DNA from: Stigmatella ashevillena
GTDB taxonomy: Bacteria; Myxococcota; Myxococcia; Myxococcales; Myxococcaceae
Direction of reading: 5' to 3'
Assembly (NCBI RefSeq): GCF_028368975.1
Contig: NZ_JAQNDM010000002.1
Location: 9,108,425 to 9,172,424, forward strand
Length of the DNA: 64,000 bases
In this document: positions 15,297 through 23,740 of the stretch, piece by piece
Layout: every line of letters begins with the position of its first letter
Numbering within the stretch: the first letter of the stretch is position 1
Made by a program: the position numbers and the translations under genes
Notes under the pieces: model-generated
The model's database searches: none
What the model was told of the DNA's origin: nothing
The model's input: the letters and a program-made list of their open reading frames with translations, nothing else

Positions 15297-17708
15297 ATGC
15301 GACGAAACACTCTAAGAACCTGCTCCTTGGCGCTGTCTTCTCTATCGTCTCTGCTCTTGGCACTCTGGGGAGGAACCGCAGCCGCGGCAGTTCATGTGGA
15401 CAACCCGTTTGAAAGTGCAACTGCATACATCAACCCCGACTATGCGGCTCTGGTTGACACCTCAATTGCCAAAACGACCGACAGCACCCTGATCGCGAAG
15501 ATGCGCACGGTCAAAAAGTATCCGACCGCGGTCTGGCTCGACCGCATCGCGGCGGTTCACGGCGGCAGCGCGAACGGTGGCCGCAAGAGCCTGCGTGATC
15601 ACCTCGACCTGGTGCTGGCACAAAAAAAGCCAGACCAACCCATCACCGCGACGTTCGTCATCTACGACATGCCAGGCCGCGACTGCGCAGCGCTGGCGTC
15701 CAACGGTGAGCTGCCGCTCACCGCGGAGGGCCTGCAACGCTACAAGACGGAGTATATCGATGCCATTGCGACCGTCTTCTCCGATCCGGTGTACCAGGAT
15801 ATCCGAATCGTCGCGGTCATCGAGCCGGACGGCCTGCCGAACCTGGTGACCAACCTGAGCGACCCTGAGTGCGCCCAGGCCAACTCCAGCGGCATCTACG
15901 TGGCGGCTGCGCGGTACGCCCTGAACAAACTGCACGCCATCCAGAATGTCTACACCTACCTGGACATTGCCCACTCGGGCTGGCTGGGCTGGGACAACAA
16001 CCGTCAGGGGATCATCTCGCTCTACACCGACGTCGTGGGCGGGACCACGGCGGGGCTGGCCAGCGCCGATGGCTTCGTGACCAACACGGCCAACTACACG
16101 CCCCTCGTCGAGCCGAACCTGGTGGACCCGAACGTCACCGTGGGCGGGCAGCAGCTCAAGTCGGCGAAATACTACGAGTGGAACCCCCACTTCGATGAGA
16201 GCGACTTCGCGGCAGCCCTCTACACCGGCTTCACGTCCGCGGGCTGGCCGGCCAGCATCGGCTTCCTCATTGACACCTCGCGCAATGGTTGGGGCGGGTC
16301 CTCCCGGCCGACGGGTGCGACTGGCAGCACGGTCGACACGTACGCCGACTCTGGCCGCGTGGACCGGAGGGCTCACCGGGGTCTTTGGTGCAACCACAGC
16401 GGTACCGGCATCGGTCAAGCGCCCCAGTCGTCTCCGGCGGGCTATACCGCCTCGCACCTGGATGCTTTCGTCTGGGTCAAGCCGCCGGGCGAGTCGGACG
16501 GCGCGAGCGAGGAGATTCCGAACAACGAGGGCAAAGGCGCGGACCCGATGTGCAACCCGGACTACACCACGAAATACAATACGAAGAGCGGTGCACTGCC
16601 GAACGCTCCGCTGTCCGGCCACTGGTTCCATAACCAATTCGCGATGCTGGTTCAGAACGCGTATCCCGTCATCCCGCCGACCCAAGGCGACAATGAGCCG
16701 CCCTTTTCGCCGACGGGCCTGACGGCCACCCCGGGAAACCAGCAGGTGACGCTCCGCTGGACCGCTTCGCTCAGTGCGACGAGCTATACCGTCAAGCGGG
16801 GCACGGCCAGCAATGGACCGTTTGCGACGGTGACCTCCGTGACGGGCACCACCTACGCCCACACCGGACTGACCAATGGGACGACCTATTACTTCGTGGT
16901 CAGCGCGTCCAACAGCCACGGCGAGAGCGCGAACACCAGCACGGTCTCGGCAACGCCTGGCAATGAGGTCCTGCCTGCGCCGACCAGCTTGCTCGCAACG
17001 GCAACCAGCTCCAGCCAGATCAACCTGAGTTGGACAGGCGCTGCGGGAGCCACCGGCTACAACATCTACCGCTCCACCTCGCCGAACGTGGCGACGACCG
17101 CGACGAACAAGGTGGGGAACCGCTCCACCGCGAGCTTCACCGACACGGGCCTGCTGCCCAACACGGCCTACTATTACAAGGTGACGGCCTTCAATGCCTC
17201 CCTTGAGTCCGCCGCGTCGAGCGAAGTCTCTGCCACGACGCAGAACATCAGCACCGGAACCCTCTCCGTTCTTTACCGCGATGGGGACAACAACGCCCCG
17301 AGCAACAACCAAATCAGGCCCCACCTCCGGGTGAAGAACGGCGGCACCGCATCGGTCAACCTGGCGGACATCAAGGTCAGGTACTACTTCTCGCTGGAGA
17401 GCCCGGCCACCCTTCAAGTCACCTGCGATTGGGCGGTCATGGGCTGTGGCAACACGGGCTTCCAATTCGTGCAGTTGGCCTCTCCGCGGCCTGGAGCCAG
17501 CCATTATCTGGAGATCAGCTTCCTCAGCGGCACTCTGGCGGCAGGCCAGGACGCGGGTGACATCCAGCTCCGCGTGAACACGTCGAACTGGGCGAACTTC
17601 AACGAGGCGGATGACTACTCATTCAAGGTCGGACAGACGGCCTATGGCGAGAACACCCAGATCCCCGTCTACCGGAACGGCACGCTGGCTGGAGGCATCG
17701 AGCCGTAG
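15297..17708 (+). CDS. GH6 cellulase (cellobiohydrolase/endoglucanase) with two FN3 domains and CBM3
   Basis: 803 aa from ATG 15297 with GGAGG 6 bp upstream; Sec signal peptide ending GGTAAAA. The GH6 domain (~30-460) shows both family signatures: DMPGRDCAALASNGE and VIEPDGLPNLVTN. DAFVWVKPPGESDG near the end carries the base-side Asp/Glu region. GH6 enzymes invert beta-1,4 linkages of cellulose, many processively from the non-reducing end. Two fibronectin type III domains (~465-556 and ~558-648) link to a CBM3 (~652-803; LSVLYRDGDNNAPSNNQIRP). The tail of the CBM3 resembles that of the upstream GH74. Last gene of the cluster, followed by a hairpin at 17744. Confidence 0.93.
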   Translation: MRRNTLRTCSLALSSLSSLLLALWGGTAAAAVHVDNPFESATAYINPDYAALVDTSIAKTTDSTLIAKMRTVKKYPTAVWLDRIAAVHGGSANGGRKSLRDHLDLVLAQKKPDQPITATFVIYDMPGRDCAALASNGELPLTAEGLQRYKTEYIDAIATVFSDPVYQDIRIVAVIEPDGLPNLVTNLSDPECAQANSSGIYVAAARYALNKLHAIQNVYTYLDIAHSGWLGWDNNRQGIISLYTDVVGGTTAGLASADGFVTNTANYTPLVEPNLVDPNVTVGGQQLKSAKYYEWNPHFDESDFAAALYTGFTSAGWPASIGFLIDTSRNGWGGSSRPTGATGSTVDTYADSGRVDRRAHRGLWCNHSGTGIGQAPQSSPAGYTASHLDAFVWVKPPGESDGASEEIPNNEGKGADPMCNPDYTTKYNTKSGALPNAPLSGHWFHNQFAMLVQNAYPVIPPTQGDNEPPFSPTGLTATPGNQQVTLRWTASLSATSYTVKRGTASNGPFATVTSVTGTTYAHTGLTNGTTYYFVVSASNSHGESANTSTVSATPGNEVLPAPTSLLATATSSSQINLSWTGAAGATGYNIYRSTSPNVATTATNKVGNRSTASFTDTGLLPNTAYYYKVTAFNASLESAASSEVSATTQNISTGTLSVLYRDGDNNAPSNNQIRPHLRVKNGGTASVNLADIKVRYYFSLESPATLQVTCDWAVMGCGNTGFQFVQLASPRPGASHYLEISFLSGTLAAGQDAGDIQLRVNTSNWANFNEADDYSFKVGQTAYGENTQIPVYRNGTLAGGIEP

Positions 17709-17743
17709 CGTCCTCCAGACCTGTCCTGAGGTCAGTGCTCATC

Positions 17744-17782
17744 CTTGAGTTCTCCGGGTTCTCCTCGCTCGGAGAACTCAAG
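17744..17782 (+). terminator. Terminator-like hairpin after the GH6 gene
   Basis: CTTGAGTTCTCCG and CGGAGAACTCAAG form a perfect 13-bp stem with a 13-nt loop, 36 bp past the GH6 stop. There is no T-run, so it may act as a strong stem or mRNA stabiliser. Confidence 0.65.
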
Positions 17783-17855
17783 CGCCGTGCTTCCAGCGAG
17801 ATGGGGAGCGCAGCGTCCGCCGAGGGCTTGGTGTAGACTCGGGGGAGATACTTCC

Positions 17856-19142
17856 ATGGCCTCCGCGCACCAGCCCGGCGGAGGCGAGCAGGTTCGTCAG
17901 CTGAATTTTCAAGATCGACTGGAGGCGCTCACGGACCTGCTCAGACCCTGGTCTGAGCTCTGGTCCAGTTCCATCCTCCAGAACTGGCCGCAGTCCGGAG
18001 CCGCCTATCCCGAGTCCTGGCGGTCTTATGCGGAATCGCTCGATGAAGCAGGCGAGCGAAGGTTGGACCATGGGGAGCTTCTAGGCGCTCCTCCTCCCGC
18101 TCTGCATTCGCTCCTGCTTGCGCTTCATGGGCTGACCGAACTGCCTTGGCATGAAGGAGTTCACGGGCTGACGACCGCGGACGGGCAGGGGCTCAGCATC
18201 AAGAAGGCCCATGAGGTCGAGCGGGTCCTCGCCCTGCTTGGACCCAGGACGCGGACTATCCGCCAGGCGGCCGACATCGGGGGCGGCATGGGGCATCTGG
18301 CTCGGCTCTGTGTGAAAACCTTCGATTGGACCTTTCACAGCATCGATCGGGATGCCGCACTGCAGGAGAAAGGCCGGGACTGGCTGCGAAGAGCCCGGAC
18401 CCTGCCGCAGGAAAAGCTGAGTTTCCTCCACGCGTCCGTCGAAGACGGGCCGCAGCTCGAGATTGACCCGCTCTTTTCCGGTCATGACCGGGCCTCGATC
18501 GGGCTGCACACCTGTGGTCCGCTCGCCCTTACGCAGATTCGCAAGAGCCAGGAGGCAGGCTTCCTGCTGAACTTTGGCTGTTGCTACGACAAGCTGGATG
18601 CCGCGAGGGATTACCCCGTCTCCCGCTTCGGGGAGGCCCATCGGCTTCCCTTCACCCGGTACGCCCTGTCCCTGGCGACGCGGGGGCGACACCACAAGAC
18701 CGGAACGGAGTTCGCGCTCATGAAGCGGGTGTACGCGCAACGGTTCGCGCTCGATCTCCTGCTGAGACGCCAGTGTCCCGAACTCGGATTCGTGCCGGCA
18801 GGGGATGCACCCAAGGCGCTCTATGCCGGTAGTTTCGCTGTCTATGCGCGAGATCGCCTGGAGCGCCTGCGACTCGACCCCGGCATGGCCGAGGCCGAGC
18901 TGGACTCATTCGAGGTGTCCGTTCGCCCCGAGACGCGGCGCCTCTTTCTCTGTCATCTACTGAGGGATCGCTTCGCGAGGGCTCTGGAGATCGTCCTCTT
19001 GCTCGATCGCGCGCTCCTCCTCGAGGAGATGGGCTTTCAAGTGGAACTCCTGCAAGTCTTCGATCCGCGCCTTTCCCCGCGCAATGTTGCGCTCATCGCC
19101 TCGAGAGTGGAAGAGCCCGTGGGCCATACTCGGGGCTCATGA
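17856..19142 (+). CDS. SAM-dependent methyltransferase of the METTL25/RRNAD1-like (Methyltransf_32) type
   Basis: 428 aa from ATG 17856, preceded by GGGGAGA. The Rossmann motif I is QAADIGGGMGHLARL (~135-150). Family-specific blocks are ASIGLHTCGPLA and LLNFGCCYDKL, where the Cys-Cys pair sits in the motif-IV region seen in Methyltransf_32 proteins. The C-terminal half is helical. The substrate of bacterial members is not established. It starts right after the GH6 terminator and ends 42 bp from the convergent GyrI-like gene, so it is probably a single-gene unit. Confidence 0.75.
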   Translation: MASAHQPGGGEQVRQLNFQDRLEALTDLLRPWSELWSSSILQNWPQSGAAYPESWRSYAESLDEAGERRLDHGELLGAPPPALHSLLLALHGLTELPWHEGVHGLTTADGQGLSIKKAHEVERVLALLGPRTRTIRQAADIGGGMGHLARLCVKTFDWTFHSIDRDAALQEKGRDWLRRARTLPQEKLSFLHASVEDGPQLEIDPLFSGHDRASIGLHTCGPLALTQIRKSQEAGFLLNFGCCYDKLDAARDYPVSRFGEAHRLPFTRYALSLATRGRHHKTGTEFALMKRVYAQRFALDLLLRRQCPELGFVPAGDAPKALYAGSFAVYARDRLERLRLDPGMAEAELDSFEVSVRPETRRLFLCHLLRDRFARALEIVLLLDRALLLEEMGFQVELLQVFDPRLSPRNVALIASRVEEPVGHTRGS

Positions 19143-19184
19143 GCCCGAATCTCCAGGCCCTGGCCGACCTCCACTCCGGTCGTC

Positions 19185-19682
19185 TCAGGCCTTCAGTTTG
19201 AAGGCCAGTGTTGTCACCCATTCATTCATGTTGGGTACCTCTTTCGGGTTGGACTCGTAAAGCTCCAGCCGACAGGCGAAGTGGTCGCCGTCGGGTTTTT
19301 CGACCATGTCGAAATCCTGGTGGGTCAGTTGGGCCCAGCCGATCATCATGCCGGTGACGGTGATGAGCTCATCGGGGTGGCCATGCCAGGTCAGCGACAT
19401 GAAGCGGCCGGCGGGCAAGGTGCCGGTCTTGAGAGCACCCTCCGTTGGCCCCGTGGTTTCAAGCGCGATGCCGGCCTCTACGTCCAATGTCTCTTCCATA
19501 TTGATACGGCGATAGTTGTAGAACGGCGCCCCGACGGGCTTCAATCCGTGCTTCTCGATGTGGGCGAAGATCTGCGGAAAGCCTTCAATCGCCGGTCGGT
19601 TCATCTGGTTCATCGGCACGGTGAACGTGACGTAGAGATAGGGCAGGGCGGGACGCTCGATGATCTTGGGCAAAGTCAGCAT
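19185..19682 (-). CDS. GyrI-like small-molecule-binding domain protein
   Basis: 165 aa, no signal peptide. It consists of a single AraC-effector-binding/GyrI-like domain: paired beta-alpha-beta halves with YLYVTFTVPM, GAPFYNYRRI, VEAGIALE and GTLPAGRFMSLTWHG, ending in NEWVTTLAFKL. Free-standing members bind or hydrolyse cyclic and cationic small molecules or moonlight as gyrase inhibitors. There is no DNA-binding domain here. It is divergent from the Svx-like gene with about 105 bp between starts. Function not assignable. Confidence 0.75.
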   Translation of the reverse strand: MLTLPKIIERPALPYLYVTFTVPMNQMNRPAIEGFPQIFAHIEKHGLKPVGAPFYNYRRINMEETLDVEAGIALETTGPTEGALKTGTLPAGRFMSLTWHGHPDELITVTGMMIGWAQLTHQDFDMVEKPDGDHFACRLELYESNPKEVPNMNEWVTTLAFKLKA

Positions 19683-19787
19683 GGATTTCTTTCCTTTCGC
19701 TTGTATTTGAGAAGAATGCTTTTTGTGCGGGTTTTACTGGTGGAATGATGTACACCTCCGAATAGACGACAACGGAGGAATGAGAGC

Positions 19788-21698
19788 ATGTTCATCAATG
19801 GGCGTTTGCGTCCCTCTGCCCTGCTGCTCGTGATGGGTATTGTTGGGACCGGGTGTCTTCAGGACGGAGCGTGGACAGAGGCCGAGGAGGCCTCCGAGCT
19901 GGCGGGTGGCGGTGGGCCCAGTAGCGGCGAGGTCGTCCAGGCGAATGCCCAGAAGGTGCTCGCATGTGATCCCGGCACCACGACGACGACCTGGGCGACG
20001 AACTGTCCGACGTCTCCTCCGGCCTGTACCACGGGTACCTGGACGGCGGGTGGTCCGGACCCGGATCACACCCAGTTCACGTTGATCAAGCAGTCCGAGC
20101 ACTTCGCCATCTATTCGGACGAGACCATCGCCGATGCCACCGCGCAGGGCGCGCTCGACACGCTCGAGAACACCATCTGGAAGTTCTATTTCGGCTCGCC
20201 GATCTTCTTCAAGGAGCCGCTCTGCAACCTGACGAACAAGACCAAGGTGAGCGTCCACGTCCATTCCGGCTGGGGTCTGTCCGGTGGCGCGTGGACCTCG
20301 ACGCGCATGGGCATGTGGATCGGCCCGGGCGCGCTCAACGACCACTGGGGGCTCGGTCACGAGTTCATGCACTCCGTGCAGAGCGTGAGCGGCGGCCTGT
20401 CCTGCAACCGCACGAACACCTGCGGCTGGATCTACGAGAGCCACGCCAACTTCATGCCACACCAACTCCCCGAGTACCGCAACCAGGTGCACTGCTCGGA
20501 GATGTCCGTGAACGCGCCGCACGTCTACCTGGGCTCGACGCGTGATCGCTACTGCAACTGGCAGTTCATGGAGTTCCTCAAAGACAAATACTGCTACAGC
20601 GCCGTCAACGAGATCTGGACGAGCAGCCCGGGCAGCGATCCCTTCTCGCAGATCATGAAGACGCGGGGCTGGAACATCAGCCAGATGAATGACTTCTTCG
20701 GCGAGTGGGCGATGCACAACGTGACCTGGGACTACAAGGATCCGCCCCCCACCGCAGGCGGCAACCAGGGTCCGACCTACCGCTCCCGGTATGGTTCGAT
20801 CACAGCCAAGTCGCGGCCCGAGCAGCGCCTGCGCCTGACCCAACTCGATCCGCTGGACGGGGATTATGCGACTCATCGTCGCTTCGTGACGCCGAGCGCG
20901 TGGGCGCCGCAGCGCTGGGGCTACAACATCGTGCGACTCTACCCGGAGGCAGGCGCCACGAGCGTGACCGTCACCTTCCGGGGCGTGACGCAGGGAGGCG
21001 CGGACTCCGATTGGCGCTGGGGCCTCGTCGCCACGGACAGCGCCATCACCACGCCGCGCTACAGCACCTTGCAGCGGGGCTCGGACGCCTCGCTCGAGTT
21101 CTGCATCAATCCCGGTGAGTCGCTCTTCCTGGTCGTGGTCGGCACGCCCGCGGTGCAGAAGCAGATCGTCTGGGATCAGATGTACAACACCATTCACCGC
21201 TACCCCTGGATGGTGCAACTCGCCAATGCCTGGCCCGAGGGCTTCCGCAATGGCGCCCAGGACGCCTGTCCTTCGGGAACGCGCCGTCACTCGAACGGCG
21301 GCGGCTGTGTCGTCAACAGCGTTCCGGCGAGCGTGTACGTTGGCCCCTACGCGCAGGTGCTCGGCGGTAACGTGAGCGGCTCGGCGCGCATCGAGGACCA
21401 CGCGATCGTCCTGTCGGGCACTGTCTCCGGAGGCACCGTCACCGGTCTGTCCGTGCTGACGAACGGCTTCAGCGTGAGTGGCTCGGCGCGGGCCGCCTCC
21501 ACGTTCTACCCGCTCGGCTTCTACGAGGGTCAGCAGTCGATCTCAGGCACGGCGCAGCTCATCGGCGATATCGAGTACCGCGGCGTGGGCACGAACAAGT
21601 CGAGCGGCACCTACTTCGGCTTCGTCGAGCCGATCACCCCGGCCGCCTCGAACACGGCGGACGTGACCGTCGCGCCACCCTACGCCTGGCGGCCGTAA
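19788..21698 (+). CDS. Secreted Svx/AvrXca-like (DUF6055-type) zinc metalloprotease-like lipoprotein
   Basis: 636 aa; signal peptide with lipobox-like IVGTGC at residues ~18-24. The central domain has a metal-site motif GHEFMH (His191, Glu192, His195) preceded by DHWGL and followed by WIYESHANFM, whose Glu may be the third ligand. This layout and the ICNW/QFMEFL surroundings resemble Svx/AvrXca proteins, secreted virulence factors of plant-pathogenic bacteria. The last ~130 residues are Gly/Ser-rich short repeats (NVSGSARI, TVSGGTV, FSVSGSAR) that look like a beta-helix. Peptidase activity is inferred from HExxH only. Followed by a hairpin at 21701. Confidence 0.65.
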   Translation: MFINGRLRPSALLLVMGIVGTGCLQDGAWTEAEEASELAGGGGPSSGEVVQANAQKVLACDPGTTTTTWATNCPTSPPACTTGTWTAGGPDPDHTQFTLIKQSEHFAIYSDETIADATAQGALDTLENTIWKFYFGSPIFFKEPLCNLTNKTKVSVHVHSGWGLSGGAWTSTRMGMWIGPGALNDHWGLGHEFMHSVQSVSGGLSCNRTNTCGWIYESHANFMPHQLPEYRNQVHCSEMSVNAPHVYLGSTRDRYCNWQFMEFLKDKYCYSAVNEIWTSSPGSDPFSQIMKTRGWNISQMNDFFGEWAMHNVTWDYKDPPPTAGGNQGPTYRSRYGSITAKSRPEQRLRLTQLDPLDGDYATHRRFVTPSAWAPQRWGYNIVRLYPEAGATSVTVTFRGVTQGGADSDWRWGLVATDSAITTPRYSTLQRGSDASLEFCINPGESLFLVVVGTPAVQKQIVWDQMYNTIHRYPWMVQLANAWPEGFRNGAQDACPSGTRRHSNGGGCVVNSVPASVYVGPYAQVLGGNVSGSARIEDHAIVLSGTVSGGTVTGLSVLTNGFSVSGSARAASTFYPLGFYEGQQSISGTAQLIGDIEYRGVGTNKSSGTYFGFVEPITPAASNTADVTVAPPYAWRP

Positions 21699-21700
21699 CC

Positions 21701-21737
21701 CCCCTCGACGGGAGCCAGCTCCGGGCCGCGCGAGGGG
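21701..21737 (+). terminator. Hairpin after the Svx-like gene
   Basis: CCCCTCG...CGAGGGG encloses a smaller GGAGCCAGCTCC stem, starting 2 bp after the stop codon. Confidence 0.55.
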
Positions 21738-22073
21738 TTAGCTCCCCGGCGCGGCCCGGGGTGGAAAGAGAGCCAGGCTCCCATGCCCACGGAGGAGGCC
21801 GTGCCCGCACAGGTTGAGGTCTCTGGCGCGGAGCAGGTGGGCGCGGAGGTGAGCTGCCTCGGGGCCCCCGTGGAGTGTTTCTGCAAGTCGTTCAAGACGG
21901 AGATCTCGTGTCGCACGGCTTCTCCCACGTGTCTCTGGTCCTACGGCACAGCATGGATCTCGTCGATTGAGATGGACGAGCTTGAGCGGCGTGTACCAAT
22001 GGCGGCACTGGCGCTCGTTGGCCACTCCTTCAGAGGGATGATCGTGACGCAGGCGAGAAGGGCGAAAGCCGGG
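21738..22073. other. Non-coding gap between convergent genes
   Basis: About 336 bp; open frames exist on both strands but none has a ribosome site or recognisable protein signature. Nothing further seen. Confidence 0.5.
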
Positions 22074-22538
22074 TCAGAGCCCGAGTTCGCTCAGCCCTGG
22101 GTGCTCCTGGGGCCGAGGTCCCTGTGGCCAGTGGAACAGCCGTTCACCTTCCGTGATTCGAACATCGTTGATGCTCGCCTCGCGCCGGCTCATGAGGCCG
22201 TGTTCGTCGAACTCCCACTGCTCGTTGCCATGCGAGCGCATCCAGTGGTTGCTGTCGTCGTGCCACTCGTAGGCGAAGCGCACCGCGATCCGGTTCCCCG
22301 TGAAGGCCCAGACCTCCTTGATGAGGCGGTAGCCGAGTTCGCGTTGCCACTTTCCAACGAGGAAGGCCTGGATGGCCTCGCGGCCCTGGAAGAACTCCGC
22401 GCGGTTCCTCCAGCGGCTGTCGTGGGTATAGGCCTGCGCGACCCGGGCAGGATCGCGGCTGTTCCACGCGTCTTCTGCGATACGCGCTTTGATCGCTGCG
22501 GTCTCTGCGGTGAAAGGGGGCAGGGGAGGGCGGTCCAT
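22074..22538 (-). CDS. DUF1348 / NTF2-like (SnoaL-type) protein
   Basis: 154 aa, standard length for the family. The sequence [38 protein letters not shown] and [20 protein letters not shown] follows the DUF1348 pattern of small cone-shaped NTF2-fold proteins. A late [21 protein letters not shown] belongs to the same fold. Members are usually annotated as nuclear transport factor 2 family; some are isomerases or hydratases, most are unknown. No partner gene in the same direction, so its job cannot be inferred from context. Confidence 0.85.
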   Translation of the reverse strand: MDRPPLPPFTAETAAIKARIAEDAWNSRDPARVAQAYTHDSRWRNRAEFFQGREAIQAFLVGKWQRELGYRLIKEVWAFTGNRIAVRFAYEWHDDSNHWMRSHGNEQWEFDEHGLMSRREASINDVRITEGERLFHWPQGPRPQEHPGLSELGL

Positions 22539-22730
22539 GAGGTCGTCAGATTATCTGCTTGGCTGCTTCGAGCAAGGTGCTTGCACATGTGCTCACTGCT
22601 CCCGTCTTCTCGTATCTGGGCCGGTGGCAGGCATGAGCCCCAGGGAGCTGACTTTCTGCTTTGAAACACAGGGTGTGCTCGAGCCTCGCGGTCCTTGCCT
22701 CGTGCGTGCCTCGTCCCCAGGTTTCAGCGC

Positions 22731-23093
22731 ATGGTGGACCTCTATACGGTGCTTGGCACGGTGGCGACGGCGGACGCGAGGGACCTCCGGAGAGCCTACT
22801 TGCGCCTCGTGCAGCAATACCACCCGGACCGGGACGCGCGGCCGGAGTCCACGGAGCGCTTCCTCCAGCTCCAGGCCGCCTACGAAGAGCTGGGTGACCC
22901 AGAGAAGCGTCGGCGCTACGACGCCCGGCGCCCGGGGTTCTCGGTGCCCACGTCACCGCCTCCAGGACAGGGGGGAGCCCCGTTCTGTGACGTGGGGACA
23001 GCACGGAGTCCCAAGGACTCCCGAGACGCAGCGCCAAGGCCCGCAGTGCATGGTCTCTGGGCACACGTGAGCGTGAAGGTGCGGATCCACTGA
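22731..23093 (+). CDS. Short J-domain protein, possibly truncated
   Basis: 120 aa from ATG 22731. Residues 1-65 form a J domain with DLYTVLG, the HPD motif at 31-33 (YHPDRD) and LGDPEKRRRYD, so it should stimulate a DnaK-type ATPase. The remaining ~50 residues are low-complexity, look unlike a protein domain and run straight into the IS91 scrap at 23110. The original C-terminus may have been replaced by mobile DNA. No dnaK is nearby and no ribosome site is strong. Confidence 0.6.
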   Translation: MVDLYTVLGTVATADARDLRRAYLRLVQQYHPDRDARPESTERFLQLQAAYEELGDPEKRRRYDARRPGFSVPTSPPPGQGGAPFCDVGTARSPKDSRDAAPRPAVHGLWAHVSVKVRIH

Positions 23094-23109
23094 GGTCCCC
23101 CAGCGGCCT

Positions 23110-23165
23110 CACCTCACGCAGGCGAACACGTCGAAGTCGAACGTCCTCCTCAGCGACGGCCTCAT
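23110..23165 (-). pseudogene. IS91-family transposase remnant (copy 2)
   Basis: Minus-strand reading gives LRRTFDFDVFACVR and then a stop codon where the family has Cys. The 40-bp core at 23110-23149 matches copy 1 at 3191-3230 with two differences, in the same orientation. The IS91 identity rests on the TFDFDVFACVRC signature known from myxobacterial copies. Confidence 0.55.
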
Positions 23166-23271
23166 CATGGGCATGCTGCTCGGCCATGGTGGTCTATAGT
23201 GCGGATGGCCCCGGAGTGGGTGTCGACCGGACGAACGTTTCGATGTGCACCACCAGTTAGAGGAGTCTGCA

Positions 23272-23679
23272 GTGGACGACATACAAGCCTTTGCGCGCCA
23301 GGTATTCGAGTCTCAGCCGTTCAGCCAATTCTTGGGCGCGAAACTCCAGAGTACAGGGCCGGGTACCGCGGAGATCAGCATCCCCATCGTCGCTCATCTG
23401 AAGCAGCAACACGGCTTCGTCCATGGCGGCGTCATCAGCTATCTCGCCGACAACTGCATCACTTTCGCTGGCGGGCTCGCGCTCGGTGGCAATGCGCTCA
23501 CCTCGGAGTTCAAGATCAACTACCTCAAGCCGGCTGTCGGCTCGTCTCTGATTGCCCGGGCTCATGCCAAGGGCGTTGGCAAACGCCAAGCGGTTTGTCT
23601 GTGCGAGATCTACGCGGTGGACAATGGCGACGAGAAGTTGTGCGCCATTGCCCAGGGCACGGTGGTGCCGGCGGCGTGA
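23272..23679 (+). CDS. PaaI-family hotdog thioesterase
   Basis: About 135 aa from GTG 23272, which follows GAGGAG by 7 bp; an in-frame ATG at 23245 lacks such a site. The hotdog fold is evident: HLKQQHGFVHGGVISYLADN, where the HGG loop and Asp are the active-site hallmarks, then LTSEFKINYLKPA and RQAVCLCEIYAVD. PaaI thioesterases hydrolyse acyl- or aryl-acetyl-CoA. A Rieske oxygenase lies convergently beyond a hairpin, but no CoA-pathway genes adjoin it, so the natural acyl-CoA is unknown. Confidence 0.85.
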   Translation: MDDIQAFARQVFESQPFSQFLGAKLQSTGPGTAEISIPIVAHLKQQHGFVHGGVISYLADNCITFAGGLALGGNALTSEFKINYLKPAVGSSLIARAHAKGVGKRQAVCLCEIYAVDNGDEKLCAIAQGTVVPAA

Positions 23680-23692
23680 CGACGCGCCGGAA

Positions 23693-23714
23693 GGCCCGGG
23701 CTGAGCCCCGGGCC
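23693..23714. terminator. Bidirectional hairpin between convergent genes
   Basis: GGCCCGGG-CTGAGC-CCCGGGCC, a perfect 8-bp stem between the thioesterase and Rieske genes. Confidence 0.65.
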
Positions 23715-23740
23715 TCCGTGTTCCCTTTCACGCGGCTGGT

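Noticed and set aside
15462-17504. 680-codon minus-strand open frame opposite GH6
   Set aside because: Antisense shadow of GH6-FN3-CBM3; no ribosome site or recognisable motif.
21783-22664. Plus-strand open frame over the DUF1348 gene
   Set aside because: The DUF1348 protein on the minus strand is well formed; the plus frame shows no domain.
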